Of a stretch of DNA of 35,619 nt, positions 8,125 through 16,708 are shown piece after piece. The notes under the pieces were generated by a model. That model was not told the origin of the DNA. It did not search any database and saw only the letters and a list, made by a program, of their open reading frames with translations. The DNA comes from Paludibacteraceae bacterium. GTDB lineage: Bacteria > Bacteroidota > Bacteroidia > Bacteroidales > Paludibacteraceae. The stretch covers positions 1 through 35,619 of the forward strand of contig JAQUTW010000024.1 in assembly GCA_028694215.1 (NCBI GenBank), in the 5' to 3' direction. How positions within the stretch are numbered: the first letter of the stretch is position 1; each line of letters begins with the position of its first letter. The position numbers and the translations under genes are program-made.

Positions 8125-9468
8125 TTATAAGTTTTTTACGCAGGCTTTGAATTTATCACCACGATCTTCATAATTTTTGAATAAGTCGAAACTGGCGCAG
8201 CAGGGCGACAATAAAACCGTATCGCCGGTATGTGCTACTGCGTAGGCTTTGGACACACATTCTTCTATGGAAGAAACTTCGTACATGGCACAAGTGCAGT
8301 GGTCTGCCCAAAATTCACGTAATTTTTTATTATCTACGCCCATAAAAATGAGCGTGTGAACTTTCTCGCGCACCAACATTTCTATTTCACTGTAATCGTT
8401 TCCTTTGTCTGTCCCGCCGAGAATAAGTACGGTTGGTGTAGTCATACTTTGAAGTGCATACCAGCATGAATTAACGTTGGTTGCTTTGCTGTCGTTGATG
8501 TAGCGCACGCCACGTACAGTGGCTACATATTCTAAGCGATGTTCTACGCCTTGAAATTCGGCAAGCGATTTACGAATGGTTTTCTTGCGGATATGAACCA
8601 ATTGTGCTGCCAAACCTGCAGCCATTGAGTTGTAAACATTGTGTGTGCCACGCAATGCTAATTCTTTTACAGGCATAATCATATCATTTTCGGGTGTTTG
8701 TGATTTTATGGTTAAATCTTCTTGTTCAATAAAAGCTTGAGTTTGTTCGGTCTTTTGCAGTGCAAAAGGCAATAATTGCGCTTTGATATTACGTTTCTCT
8801 ATTTCTGCTTTCAAAACAGGGTCATCGTTCCAAAAAATAAAAGCATCTTCGGGTGTCTGATTTTGCAGAATACGGAATTTTGAATTGATATAATTCTGAA
8901 ATTTATAATCGTAACGGTCTAAATGATCAGGCGTAATATTCAGAATTACAGATACATCTGCCTTGAAATCGTACATGCCGTCGAGTTGGAACGAACTCAA
9001 TTCGAGCACATAATAGTCGTAGTTGCATTCGGCTACCTGCCAAGCAAAACTTTTACCTACGTTACCTGCCAAACATACGTTCAAACCTTCATTTTTCAGA
9101 ATGAAATAGGTGAGCATGGTGGTGGTCGTTTTGCCATTTGAACCGGTAATACAAATCTTTTTGGCATCGGTATAGCGCGATGCAAATTCGATTTCGGAAA
9201 TAATAGGCGTTCCTTTGGCACGTAATGCTTTGATAATTGGAGCTTTTTCTGGAATGCCGGGACTTTTTACCACTTCGTCGGCATTCAGAATAAGTGCTTC
9301 GGTGTGTTGACCTTCTTCATAGGCAAAACCGCGCTTTTCGAGTTCTGCCTTGTATTCGGGCTTAAGTGCCGATTTATCGGACAAAAAAACTTCATAACCC
9401 TGTTTTTTTGCAAGAATGGCTGTTCCTACGCCACTTTCGCCTCCACCAAGAATTACTAAACGTTTCAT
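8125..9468 (-). CDS. murD: UDP-MurNAc-L-alanine--D-glutamate ligase MurD
   Basis: MurD is a cytoplasmic ATP-dependent ligase that adds D-glutamate to UDP-MurNAc-L-Ala. The 447-residue protein has the N-terminal UMP-binding loop LGGGESGVGTA (7-17) and the P-loop GSNGKTTT (109-116). The central domain includes ITPDHLDRYDY, and the C-terminal domain includes YINDSKATN and GGTDKGNDY, all typical of MurD. The start at 9468 places the glycine loop directly after MKRLVI. It lies between mraY (26 bases upstream) and ftsW (7 bases downstream). Nothing unusual was seen. Confidence 0.98.
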   Translation of the reverse strand: MKRLVILGGGESGVGTAILAKKQGYEVFLSDKSALKPEYKAELEKRGFAYEEGQHTEALILNADEVVKSPGIPEKAPIIKALRAKGTPIISEIEFASRYTDAKKICITGSNGKTTTTMLTYFILKNEGLNVCLAGNVGKSFAWQVAECNYDYYVLELSSFQLDGMYDFKADVSVILNITPDHLDRYDYKFQNYINSKFRILQNQTPEDAFIFWNDDPVLKAEIEKRNIKAQLLPFALQKTEQTQAFIEQEDLTIKSQTPENDMIMPVKELALRGTHNVYNSMAAGLAAQLVHIRKKTIRKSLAEFQGVEHRLEYVATVRGVRYINDSKATNVNSCWYALQSMTTPTVLILGGTDKGNDYSEIEMLVREKVHTLIFMGVDNKKLREFWADHCTCAMYEVSSIEECVSKAYAVAHTGDTVLLSPCCASFDLFKNYEDRGDKFKACVKNL

Positions 9469-9494
9469 ATTATTTGTTATTTATAGAATGTTAT

Positions 9495-10757
9495 TTATCT
9501 CATTTTCAATGTAATAATTGTCAACGCTGCCAAAATTAAACCTACAATCCAAAAACGTACGGTGATTTTTGATTCCGGAATGGCTTGTTTTGGACCTTGT
9601 ATCAGCGCATCAACAGTGCCGGCGGCCTTTTGGTAATGATGATGTAGCGGCGACATCTTGAAAATACGTTTGCCTGTGCCTGTTTTGCGCTTTGTGTATT
9701 TGAAATAGGCTGTTTGCATAATTACAGACAGACTTTCGACCAAGAAAATACCCGACAAAATCGGAATCAACAATTCTTTGTGAATGGCAATGGCAAATAC
9801 TGCTATGATGCCGCCTAATGCCAAACTGCCGGTGTCGCCCATAAATACTTGTGCAGGATAGGAATTAAACCACAAAAAACCAACCGTGGCACCGATGAAT
9901 GCAGCAGCAAAAACCACCAATTCGCCTGCTTCGGGAATGTACATAATATTCAGATAACCGGCATAGTTTACATTGCTCGATACATAAGCCAATATACCCA
10001 ATGCTACGCCTTGAATGGCCGAAGTGCCGGTGGCTAAACCATCGAGACCATCGGTTAAGTTGGCGCCGTTGGAAACGGCTGTAACCACAAAAATTACAAC
10101 AATTACAAAGAATAACCAACCCAATAGTTGTTTGTGTTCACCAGCCCAATCGAACATATCGGCGTAATCGAGGTTATTGTTTTTGAAAAAAGGAATAGTC
10201 GTTTGCGTGGACTTGATTTCTTTTTTTGAATATTCGACAACTTCCGTTTGTGTGTCTTTATCAACGTGTTTGTCTACATTTTCGACAATGACGGCATTGG
10301 GGCTCAAGTATAGTGTCAAACATACAATAAGTCCGATACTCACTTGCCCGATAATTTTGAATTTACCGTGCAAACCGTCTTTGTTTTTCTTGAATACCTT
10401 TATGTAATCGTCAGCAAAACCGAGTGTACCAAGCCAAATGGTGGTAACAAGCAGCAAAATCATATATACATTATCTAATACGCCGACTAAAAGACAGGCC
10501 ACAATGATAGATGAAAGAATAATGATTCCGCCCATTGTCGGAGTACCTTTTTTGCTCATCTGACCTTCAAGGTCGAGGTCGCGAATAGTTTCACCTATTT
10601 GCAATTGTTGTAACTTACGGATGATACGTTTCCCGATAAGCGTGGAACATAGCAATGCAAAAATGAATGCCAATGCCGCACGAAACGTGATGTAATTGAA
10701 TATTCCGGCACCCGGAAAATCGATTTTGTCGAGATAAGTGAATAAATAGTATAACAT
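9495..10757 (-). CDS. mraY: Phospho-MurNAc-pentapeptide transferase MraY
   Basis: MraY moves phospho-MurNAc-pentapeptide from UDP to undecaprenyl phosphate, forming lipid I in the membrane. The 420-residue protein shows KKGTPTMGG (69-77), the Asp pair in GFADDYIK (D116, D117), [11 protein letters not shown] (230-240), the catalytic-region FMGDTGS (D308) and a His cluster SPLHHHYQK near 370, with about ten membrane helices. It is some 60 residues longer than the E. coli enzyme because of a charged insertion at about 155-210, a feature also known in Bacteroidetes relatives. Five bases upstream of its ATG begins the left inverted repeat of the four-helix-bundle element, so the element separates it from murE. 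Confidence 0.98.
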   Translation of the reverse strand: MLYYLFTYLDKIDFPGAGIFNYITFRAALAFIFALLCSTLIGKRIIRKLQQLQIGETIRDLDLEGQMSKKGTPTMGGIIILSSIIVACLLVGVLDNVYMILLLVTTIWLGTLGFADDYIKVFKKNKDGLHGKFKIIGQVSIGLIVCLTLYLSPNAVIVENVDKHVDKDTQTEVVEYSKKEIKSTQTTIPFFKNNNLDYADMFDWAGEHKQLLGWLFFVIVVIFVVTAVSNGANLTDGLDGLATGTSAIQGVALGILAYVSSNVNYAGYLNIMYIPEAGELVVFAAAFIGATVGFLWFNSYPAQVFMGDTGSLALGGIIAVFAIAIHKELLIPILSGIFLVESLSVIMQTAYFKYTKRKTGTGKRIFKMSPLHHHYQKAAGTVDALIQGPKQAIPESKITVRFWIVGLILAALTIITLKMR

Positions 10758-10761
10758 AATT

Positions 10762-10789
10762 AATTACGAATTATAAATTACGAATTACG
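10762..10789. repeat. Left arm of a 28-base inverted repeat around the IVP gene
   Basis: This 28-base arm pairs with 11161-11188 at 26 of 28 positions in inverted orientation. On the minus strand it is built of two copies of a 14-base unit, TAATTCGTAATTNN. It begins 5 bases before the mraY start codon and contains the last codons of the frame-corrected IVP reading frame. As RNA the two arms could close a long stem around the IVP gene. Confidence 0.85.
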
Positions 10790-11160
10790 TTTTTGTGCAA
10801 TTCTATTTCTTGTTGTTAACTGAATTTTTCCAATTATTTTACAAAGTTCTTCAGTATCTGTTTCTAAACTTTTAAGCATTTCTTCTGTTATATAATTTGT
10901 TGCAAACAATAGACGAATCCAATAATTTGATTCTCGCGCCTCTTTTTATAAGCAATTGCCATTTTCGATAAAAAATCTGCATTGGATTGTGCACCGATAG
11001 CTTCTTCTAAATTTGCCCCAACCGAAGTGCCTGATCGCATTAATTGACGACTAATATCAAATTCTTTTTGCTCAAATTCATAACATAAATACTTTCTGAG
11101 ATTCACAATACGGATCGCAAACGTAAAACTCTTTTCTAAAACAATATTGTCCGTTTTCAT
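10778..11160 (-). pseudogene. Four-helix-bundle (23S rRNA IVP-like) protein, frameshifted
   Basis: The family is the small four-helix-bundle proteins first seen in intervening sequences of 23S rRNA and related to the Avd accessory protein of diversity-generating retroelements; their general function is unknown. The first about 73 residues are a good match (FAIRIVNLRKYL, LMRSGTSVGANLEEA, FLSKMAIAYK). At an A5 run (10945-10949 on the plus strand as TTTTT) the frame changes. Read straight on, the protein becomes KRRENQ... and stops at 10888 after 90 residues. Removing two bases, adding one, or a -1 slip restores the expected EARESNYWIRLLFATNYITEEM... up to a TAA at 10778. So the gene is either broken by a homopolymer indel, mis-sequenced, or decoded by frameshifting. 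ATG directly abuts the right repeat arm. Confidence 0.85.
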
Positions 11161-11188
11161 CGTAATTCGTAATTGCTAATTCGTAATT
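11161..11188. repeat. Right arm of the 28-base inverted repeat
   Basis: On the plus strand the arm is CG followed by two perfect tandem copies of TAATTCGTAATTGC (11163-11176 and 11177-11190). It pairs with 10762-10789 with two mismatches. The first arm base touches the IVP start codon (11158-11160). The murE stop TAG (11178-11176) and its last four codons (A-I-T-N) are read from the repeat. Confidence 0.85.
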
Positions 11189-12624
11189 GCGTTTTTTATT
11201 TCTTCTTTGTCGTCAAAATGGTGCTTTACGCCGTTGATGATCTGATAGTCTTCATGTCCTTTGCCGGCCACTAAAATCACATCATTGGGTTGTGCTAACA
11301 TACAGGCAGTTTTTATGGCTTCGCGTCTGTCGGCAATAACCAACACTTTGCGTTTGTTGACAATATCTACACCTTCCAGCATATCGTTCAAAATATCTTG
11401 TGGATTTTCGTTACGCGGATTATCGCTGGTCAGAATCACACGGTCGGATTGTGTTACAGCCGATTTTGCCATCATCGGGCGTTTGCCTTTGTCGCGATTG
11501 CCTCCGCAGCCGACAACCGTTATCAGATTGCCTTGTCCTTCACGAATCTCATTGATGGTGCCGATGACATTATCTAATGCATCGGGCGTATGTGCATAAT
11601 CGACAATTGCCGTAAAACCTTTCGGTGAACGCAATGTTTCAAACCGACCGGAAACAGCGTGTAAAGTACTTAATTGTGTCAAAACTTCCATTTCGGAAAA
11701 TCCCAATAAAACAGCAGCTCCAAATACAGCTGACAGGTTTGAAGCGTTGAAACGTCCGACAAACGGCATCATAATTTCGTGTCCGTTCATTTCCAGCAAC
11801 ATCCCTTCAAATCCTTCTTCTAAAATACGTGTTTTGAAATCGGCAAGGCTGCGTACGGAATATGTTTGTTTGTCTGCTTTTGTGTTTTGCAACATTACCA
11901 AACCGTTTTTATCGTCAATGTTGGTTAAAGCAAAAGCATCTGCTGGCAAATTATCGAAAAAGCGTTTTTTTGCTTTCAGATAATTTTCCACCGTTTTATG
12001 ATAATCCATGTGGTCGCGTGTCAGATTCGTAAAAATACCTCCGCGAAAACGCAATCCGGCAATTCGTCGTTGGTCAATGGCATGTGAACTACATTCCATA
12101 AAAGCATATTCACAACCGGCATTCACCATTTCGGCTAACAGAGCGTTTAATTCCAGCGGGTCGGGTGTCGTGTGTGTGGCTTCTACCGGTCGCTCGTCCA
12201 CGTAATTGCAAACGGTTGAAAGCAAGCCTGCTTTGAATCCCAATTTGCGCATCAACTGATAGAGTAGCGTGGCAATAGTAGTTTTACCGTTTGTACCTGT
12301 TACGCCTACAAGAGTCAGATTTTCAGATGGTCTTTGGTAGAAATTAGAGGCGATGATGCCCAAAGCTTCCGAGCTGTTTTTGACCTGAATAAAAGATACA
12401 TTCTCGGGCATTTCAGTTGGCAATGTTTCACACACCACAGCAGTAGCTCCTTGCGCTATAGCTGTGCCTATAAATTCATGACCATCGACTACTGTACCAC
12501 GTGTTGCAATAAATAAATCGCCTTGTTTTACTTGACGCGAATCAAAGCAAATATTTTGAATATCAATAATTTTGTTTGCTTGATTCTGTGTTTCAACGTC
12601 AGTCAATAGATGTTCCAGTTTCAT
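11176..12624 (-). CDS. murE: UDP-MurNAc-tripeptide synthetase MurE (meso-DAP type)
   Basis: MurE is a cytoplasmic ATP-dependent ligase that adds the third amino acid to UDP-MurNAc-L-Ala-D-Glu. The 482-residue protein has the N-terminal UMP-binding region with [12 protein letters not shown] (about 27-38), the P-loop [10 protein letters not shown] (107-116), HTTPDP and the carbamylated-lysine region with [20 protein letters not shown] is at 401-408; the DNPR motif is the known marker of meso-diaminopimelate specificity, so this cell wall should be DAP type. The last residues (AITN, then TAG) are encoded by the right arm of the inverted repeat, so the original C-terminus was probably different. 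That is unlikely to affect catalysis. It lies 33 bases after ftsI. Confidence 0.98.
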   Translation of the reverse strand: MKLEHLLTDVETQNQANKIIDIQNICFDSRQVKQGDLFIATRGTVVDGHEFIGTAIAQGATAVVCETLPTEMPENVSFIQVKNSSEALGIIASNFYQRPSENLTLVGVTGTNGKTTIATLLYQLMRKLGFKAGLLSTVCNYVDERPVEATHTTPDPLELNALLAEMVNAGCEYAFMECSSHAIDQRRIAGLRFRGGIFTNLTRDHMDYHKTVENYLKAKKRFFDNLPADAFALTNIDDKNGLVMLQNTKADKQTYSVRSLADFKTRILEEGFEGMLLEMNGHEIMMPFVGRFNASNLSAVFGAAVLLGFSEMEVLTQLSTLHAVSGRFETLRSPKGFTAIVDYAHTPDALDNVIGTINEIREGQGNLITVVGCGGNRDKGKRPMMAKSAVTQSDRVILTSDNPRNENPQDILNDMLEGVDIVNKRKVLVIADRREAIKTACMLAQPNDVILVAGKGHEDYQIINGVKHHFDDKEEIKNAITN

Positions 12625-12657
12625 ATTATAAGAGATTCTATAATGTATAATTCAAAC

Positions 12658-14769
12658 TTAGTTTAGCATTAGCGTTACCGTTTGTCCGCGTGTAGCCACT
12701 CCTCCTGCCGGTACAGATTGACTTTGTACTTTACCACAACCGTATAATTGTACGTGTAATCCTGCACGTTCCATTAAGTAAACGGCATCTTTGGCTCCCA
12801 TTCCTACTACATTCGGAATCGTTTTTGTGCCGATTGTCAGTGAAGAAGCCTCTATTTCATTCCCGTTGTCGGTAAATTTTGCCCATTCGCTGTCTGTTGC
12901 TGTATAATTAATGTCCAATTCCGATAATACGGTTTTGGCGGCTTGCATATTTCCGCTTTTAACATAGGGCAAAAAGATAGAGTCTTTTGGCATATCCATT
13001 GGGCGAATATGTACGTTGCCTGCGTAGATACGTTCTGCAATGTTTTTGAAAACTTTCCCACTCATGGTACCTCCCGAAGGATAACCGATATTGGGCTCAC
13101 GAATGACCACAATACAGCTATATTGTGGTTTATCTGCCGGGAAATAACCACAAAAAGAGACTTGGTGTGTTACCTTCTTGCCTTTTCCATATTGTAATTG
13201 CGCAGTTCCTGTTTTGCCTGCTATTTTTACTAATGAAGATTTTACGACTTTTCCCGTTCCTTTTTCTATGACCAAATTGAGCATTTCCCGGATTTCGTTC
13301 AACGTTTGTTGGGAACAGATAGAACGGTTAATGGTTTTTGCAGAAAAATCTTCCAAAGTTTGACCGTCTTTGCTGATTTTTTTTACAAAAAATGGCTGAA
13401 TAAGTTTGCTGTCATTGGCTATGGCATTATAAAAAGCTAATGTATAAATGGGAGGCATTTGTACTTCGTAACCAATTGACATCCATGGTAATGCAGTGTT
13501 ATACCAGTTTGCGTTTTTGGCTTTTGGATGCCGAATCCATGGCTTGCCCGTTCCGGGAACTTCCAAATCCATGGGCTCATTGATTTTAGTTCTGTAAATG
13601 CCGTCCACAAAAGCTGATGGATTATTGCCATAATGCTCATCGATAACATGCGATACTGCGATATTGGAAGAGTATGCCAAACCTTCGGCTACACTGATTT
13701 TATGATAGCCACCGGAGCCATCGTGATGATAATTATGGTCGATCATTTTACGTCCGTACATCATACAGAGACCATCTTTTGTGTCGATAATGTCGGTTGG
13801 TTTCACTACGCCGTCTTCTAAAGCCACAGTCAGCGAAATGGTTTTAAATGTAGAGCCGGGTTCCGACATATCGGCAACAGCCATGTTATATTTTTCTTCG
13901 TAATGTCCCGTACTTGTACGCGATAGATTGACACACGCTTTTACTGCACCACTTTGAACTTCCATGACTATGGCACAGCCACGTAATGCATCTATTTCGG
14001 TCAATTTGTCGGCAAGGGCTTTTTCCGCAATATCTTGTATTCTGACGTCAATAGTACTGGTGATATCTAACCCGTCTTCCGGTTCTTTAACCGGTATATA
14101 AATCCATCTGTCTCCCACTAATTGACAATTTTCGTAACCTTGTTTACCTTTAAGCAAAGAATCGTATTTTAACTCTAATCCAAACGCACCGCCTTTGTCG
14201 CTTTCACCGTATATTTTACCGATTGTTCTGGTAGCCAAACTGCCGAAAGGATGCACTCGCGTTACATATTTATGTTCTATCAATCCACCTCTGTATTTTC
14301 CTTTGTTAAAAATGGGGTAGTTCTTAATTTCTTTCCATTCGCCGTATGTGACTGCTTTGGGAGAAATCTTCAATTTACCGTCCCCGCGGTTGTAACCGGC
14401 GTTGATGTAGCGAACATATTCTTTGGGACTTTTATCGCCAAATTTTTTTGACAAATAATAGCCTAAAGAGTCAATCTCTTTTTTATAATTGGCTCCATGA
14501 TTAATATGCAGATATTCTACGCGCGTATCCATATATAAATGATAATAAGGAACAGTACTCGCCATCAATTGTCCGTCGCACGAAAAAATATTGCCACGAT
14601 TGGGAAGAATGGGTCTTCCTTTGCGTTCCAGTTTTTCCGATAATTGTAGCCAGTTGTCTTTTTCAACATATTGAATAACTATAATTTTATATAGGACAAA
14701 CCCAAAGGCTATTACCAACATAAAATAGATAGCTGCAAAACGGATTAATATGGATTTTCGGGCTGCCAC
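12658..14769 (-). CDS. ftsI: Septal transpeptidase FtsI (class B PBP) with PASTA domain
   Basis: FtsI (PBP3) cross-links septal peptidoglycan in the periplasm and works with FtsW. The protein has a short cytoplasmic end, one membrane helix (ILIRFAAIYFMLVIAFGFVLY), a PBP dimerisation region with RGNIF, and a transpeptidase domain. That domain has SxxK as STFK (about 306-309), SxN as SSN (about 367-369) and KTGT (about 519-522). One PASTA domain lies in the last 55 residues (PNVVGMGAKDAVYLMERAG...). At about 703 residues it is much longer than E. coli FtsI (588), as is usual in Bacteroidetes. I prefer GTG 14769, one base after the ftsL-like stop; a TTG at 14787 would add six residues and overlap that gene by 17 bases. 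Confidence 0.97.
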   Translation of the reverse strand: MAARKSILIRFAAIYFMLVIAFGFVLYKIIVIQYVEKDNWLQLSEKLERKGRPILPNRGNIFSCDGQLMASTVPYYHLYMDTRVEYLHINHGANYKKEIDSLGYYLSKKFGDKSPKEYVRYINAGYNRGDGKLKISPKAVTYGEWKEIKNYPIFNKGKYRGGLIEHKYVTRVHPFGSLATRTIGKIYGESDKGGAFGLELKYDSLLKGKQGYENCQLVGDRWIYIPVKEPEDGLDITSTIDVRIQDIAEKALADKLTEIDALRGCAIVMEVQSGAVKACVNLSRTSTGHYEEKYNMAVADMSEPGSTFKTISLTVALEDGVVKPTDIIDTKDGLCMMYGRKMIDHNYHHDGSGGYHKISVAEGLAYSSNIAVSHVIDEHYGNNPSAFVDGIYRTKINEPMDLEVPGTGKPWIRHPKAKNANWYNTALPWMSIGYEVQMPPIYTLAFYNAIANDSKLIQPFFVKKISKDGQTLEDFSAKTINRSICSQQTLNEIREMLNLVIEKGTGKVVKSSLVKIAGKTGTAQLQYGKGKKVTHQVSFCGYFPADKPQYSCIVVIREPNIGYPSGGTMSGKVFKNIAERIYAGNVHIRPMDMPKDSIFLPYVKSGNMQAAKTVLSELDINYTATDSEWAKFTDNGNEIEASSLTIGTKTIPNVVGMGAKDAVYLMERAGLHVQLYGCGKVQSQSVPAGGVATRGQTVTLMLN

Positions 14770-14770
14770 T

Positions 14771-15145
14771 TTATTTCTTAATAACAATTACAGGTTCCAA
14801 CGATTCTTGTAGCGGACTGTTGTTCTCTTTTAGTTTGTCTATTAAATAAGATCGACGATTCATTTGTACTAATGTTTCAGATTTGCTGAGCGATTCACAT
14901 TTTACCTCTATCAACTCTTTTTTCAGTTTATCCAGCGTTACCAAATCCTGCTCGCAAACGAAGCGGTTATGAATATAAAACAAACATAAGATGGCTATAA
15001 AGATGATGAATGGAATTTGCCGTTGTACTTCTTGGCGTGTCAGCACATCACCTCCTATAAGATGACGAATATTAAATTTCGGACGATCTTGCTTTTTTTG
15101 GATTTTTGCATCCAATTTTGCTCTTATGTTTTTAAACAAAGTCAT
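14771..15145 (-). CDS. ftsL: FtsL-like cell division protein
   Basis: This 124-residue protein has a basic cytoplasmic part (1-42), one membrane helix (about 44-61, IPFIIFIAILCLFYIHNRF) and a periplasmic segment (65-105) that looks like a short coiled coil (DKLKKELIEVKCESLSKSETLVQMNRRSYL). That layout and its position between rsmH and ftsI match the FtsL slot; in Bacteroidetes the protein belongs to a divergent FtsL-like family. FtsL joins FtsB and FtsQ and activates FtsWI. Its cytoplasmic part is longer than in E. coli. The start overlaps the rsmH stop by 4 bases, which suggests coupled translation. Sequence similarity to classical FtsL is too low to judge by eye, so the name rests on topology and context. 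Confidence 0.88.
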   Translation of the reverse strand: MTLFKNIRAKLDAKIQKKQDRPKFNIRHLIGGDVLTRQEVQRQIPFIIFIAILCLFYIHNRFVCEQDLVTLDKLKKELIEVKCESLSKSETLVQMNRRSYLIDKLKENNSPLQESLEPVIVIKK

Positions 15146-16041
15146 TTCGTTTTTTGTGCAATGCGTAATTTGGCGCTTCGTGAACGTGGATTACGATTGA
15201 TTTCCGTTTCGTTTGGTACAATTACTTTATTATTGATGGCAGTTAATGGTGCCGAAATATGTCCAAAAAAATCTTTTTCGATTTTACCTTCAAAATTGCC
15301 GCTTTTTATGAAATTTTTAACCAATCTGTCTTCTAATGAATGATAGGTTAGTATCGCTAAACGTCCGTTCTCGTCTAAAAAATCAACTGTCTGAATCAGT
15401 AACTGTTTCAGGGCATCCATTTCGTGGTTTACTTCTATGCGAAGAGCTTGAAAAAGTTTTGCCATTTCTTTCTTTTCTCTTTCTGTAGGGAAAAAACTTT
15501 TGGTTGTCTCAGTCAGGTCGGAAATGATGGCGAACGGTTTTTCGGCGCGTTTCCTAACAATACCTTTTGCTATTTGGCGTGCCTGACGCAGTTCGCCATA
15601 AAAATAAAACACGTCCGACACTTGTTCTTCGGTATAAGTGTTAAGAATATCGGCGGCTGTAGTAGCGGCTTTGGCATTCATGCGCATATCCAAATTACCA
15701 TCAAAACGGAAAGAAAATCCGCGTTGGTCATCGGCGAAATGATGTGATGAAACGCCTAAATCGGCTAATAAACCGTCGATTTTTTCTACGTGATGATAGC
15801 GTAAAAAATTACCGAGATAGCGAAAGTTACTGCGAACAAAAATAAAACGTTTGTCGTCAATAATGTTTTTCATTGCATCTTCGTCCTGATCGAACGCAAT
15901 CAGTCGTCCGGTTTTGCCCAAACGCTTCAAAATGGCTTTAGAATGTCCGCCACCGCCGAAGGTAACATCTACATAAGTGCCATCAGGACGGATGTTAAGC
16001 CCGTCTAAAGTTTCGTTTAGTAAAACAGGAACGTGATACAT
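15142..16041 (-). CDS. rsmH: 16S rRNA m4C1402 methyltransferase RsmH (MraW)
   Basis: RsmH is a cytoplasmic SAM-dependent enzyme that N4-methylates C1402 in the decoding centre of 16S rRNA. The 299-residue protein has MYHVPVLLNE at the start, the SAM-binding motif DVTFGGGGHSKAIL (25-38), LADLGVSSHHFAD near 93, GFSFRFDGNLDMRMN near 108, the QALRIEVNHEM region and the C-terminal ILTYHSLEDRLVKNF and RNPRSRSAKLRIA motifs. All are diagnostic for the family, and length is normal. It starts 4 bases after mraZ and overlaps the ftsL-like gene by 4 bases, the standard mraZ-rsmH-ftsL order. Confidence 0.98.
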   Translation of the reverse strand: MYHVPVLLNETLDGLNIRPDGTYVDVTFGGGGHSKAILKRLGKTGRLIAFDQDEDAMKNIIDDKRFIFVRSNFRYLGNFLRYHHVEKIDGLLADLGVSSHHFADDQRGFSFRFDGNLDMRMNAKAATTAADILNTYTEEQVSDVFYFYGELRQARQIAKGIVRKRAEKPFAIISDLTETTKSFFPTEREKKEMAKLFQALRIEVNHEMDALKQLLIQTVDFLDENGRLAILTYHSLEDRLVKNFIKSGNFEGKIEKDFFGHISAPLTAINNKVIVPNETEINRNPRSRSAKLRIAQKTK

Positions 16042-16045
16042 GAGT

Positions 16046-16504
16046 TTAATCGTTTGTGCGTTTTTTCATTTTTTCTGCCAATTGTTTGGCAAAATCGTTT
16101 TTCGACCATTTGGCGGCTTCATAAGTAGTTTTGTCCCAAATGGCTATTCTGTCCAACATACCTACAAACAGTACGTCTGATGCAGCGTTGATGGCTTGCA
16201 AATTGCGTTTTGCCAACAAAATTCGTCCTTGCGAGTCAATGTCAAGCCATTCGGCATCCGACACAAACTGCATGAGCAGCATTTGATCTTCGGCATCCCA
16301 TTCATCTAATTTTTCTTTAAAATCCTCCACTTTTTTGTTCCATACAGATTCGGGATAGAGAATTAGGCACGCATTGTCGGGGTCGCGGCGCATAACCATT
16401 TTTTCTCGTTCAGTGTCCGAAAGCATTCTGCGATATACCGAAGGTAGAAATACTCGGCCTTTCGCATCGGTTTTTGCTTCTATGTTGCCAATAAATGTCT
16501 TCAT
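16046..16504 (-). CDS. mraZ: Transcriptional regulator MraZ
   Basis: MraZ is a ring-forming DNA-binding protein with two SpoVT-AbrB folds; in E. coli it represses its own dcw operon by binding TGGGN repeats. The 152-residue protein shows both half-repeats: DAKGRVFLPSVYRR (11-24) and DSQGRILLAKRNLQ (around 94-107). Each has the GR(V/I)xLP-type core. It is the first gene of the operon, with rsmH 4 bases on. A matching pair of TGGGG repeats lies 48-62 bases upstream of its start (see 16552-16566), which supports autoregulation. The ATG at 16504 puts the first fold right at the N-terminus, as in the family. Confidence 0.97.
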   Translation of the reverse strand: MKTFIGNIEAKTDAKGRVFLPSVYRRMLSDTEREKMVMRRDPDNACLILYPESVWNKKVEDFKEKLDEWDAEDQMLLMQFVSDAEWLDIDSQGRILLAKRNLQAINAASDVLFVGMLDRIAIWDKTTYEAAKWSKNDFAKQLAEKMKKRTND

Positions 16505-16551
16505 TGCACATTAATTTTATTTGGCTGTAAAATTACAACAATTTTTCTATT

Positions 16552-16566
16552 CCCCACATTTCCCCA
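16552..16566 (-). promoter_or_regulatory. MraZ-box-like operator upstream of mraZ
   Basis: On the minus strand this reads TGGGG-AAATG-TGGGG: two 5-base repeats separated by exactly 5 bases, 48-62 bases before the mraZ ATG. In E. coli, MraZ binds TGGGN repeats with 5-base spacers in front of its own gene. The match of motif, spacing, orientation and position makes this a likely autoregulatory operator. It probably lies downstream of the transcription start. Confidence 0.65.
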
Positions 16567-16632
16567 CTAAAAACTTATTAACAGGTATTTTCCTTGAAAC
16601 AAACAGCTTTTTAACAAGTTATTAACAAGTTA

Positions 16633-16640
16633 CAAACATA
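16633..16640 (-). promoter_or_regulatory. Candidate -7 element for mraZ / dcw operon
   Basis: On the minus strand the sequence is TATGTTTG, matching the Bacteroidetes -7 consensus TAnnTTTG. It lies about 130 bases upstream of mraZ and directly next to the tandem TTAACAAGTTA repeats. No well-spaced -33 element (TTTG) was found, so this is tentative. Confidence 0.4.
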
Positions 16641-16708
16641 TAAAATTTATTTTAAATTACTTATAACCAAATGATTATAGTATTACATAAACGATAACGT
16701 TATAAAAG

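Larger units (their letters stand above)
10762..11188 (-). mobile_element. Putative IVS-like insertion in the dcw operon (IVP gene plus inverted repeats)
   Basis: A 427-base unit lies between murE and mraY, genes that are normally adjacent or nearly so. It consists of two 28-base inverted arms (26/28 matches) and one IVP-family gene filling the space between them. The arms supply the end of murE (last codons and TAG stop) and the end of the IVP frame. No transposase is present, so movement would need help from elsewhere. The interpretation as a mobile or once-mobile unit is inference from structure and from the known habit of this protein family to sit in intervening sequences. Confidence 0.5.

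Noticed and set aside
14770-14787. TTG start for ftsI, overlapping the ftsL-like gene by 17 bases
   Set aside because: GTG 14769 lies one base after the upstream stop and still leaves a complete cytoplasmic end and membrane helix; TTG is a rarer start.
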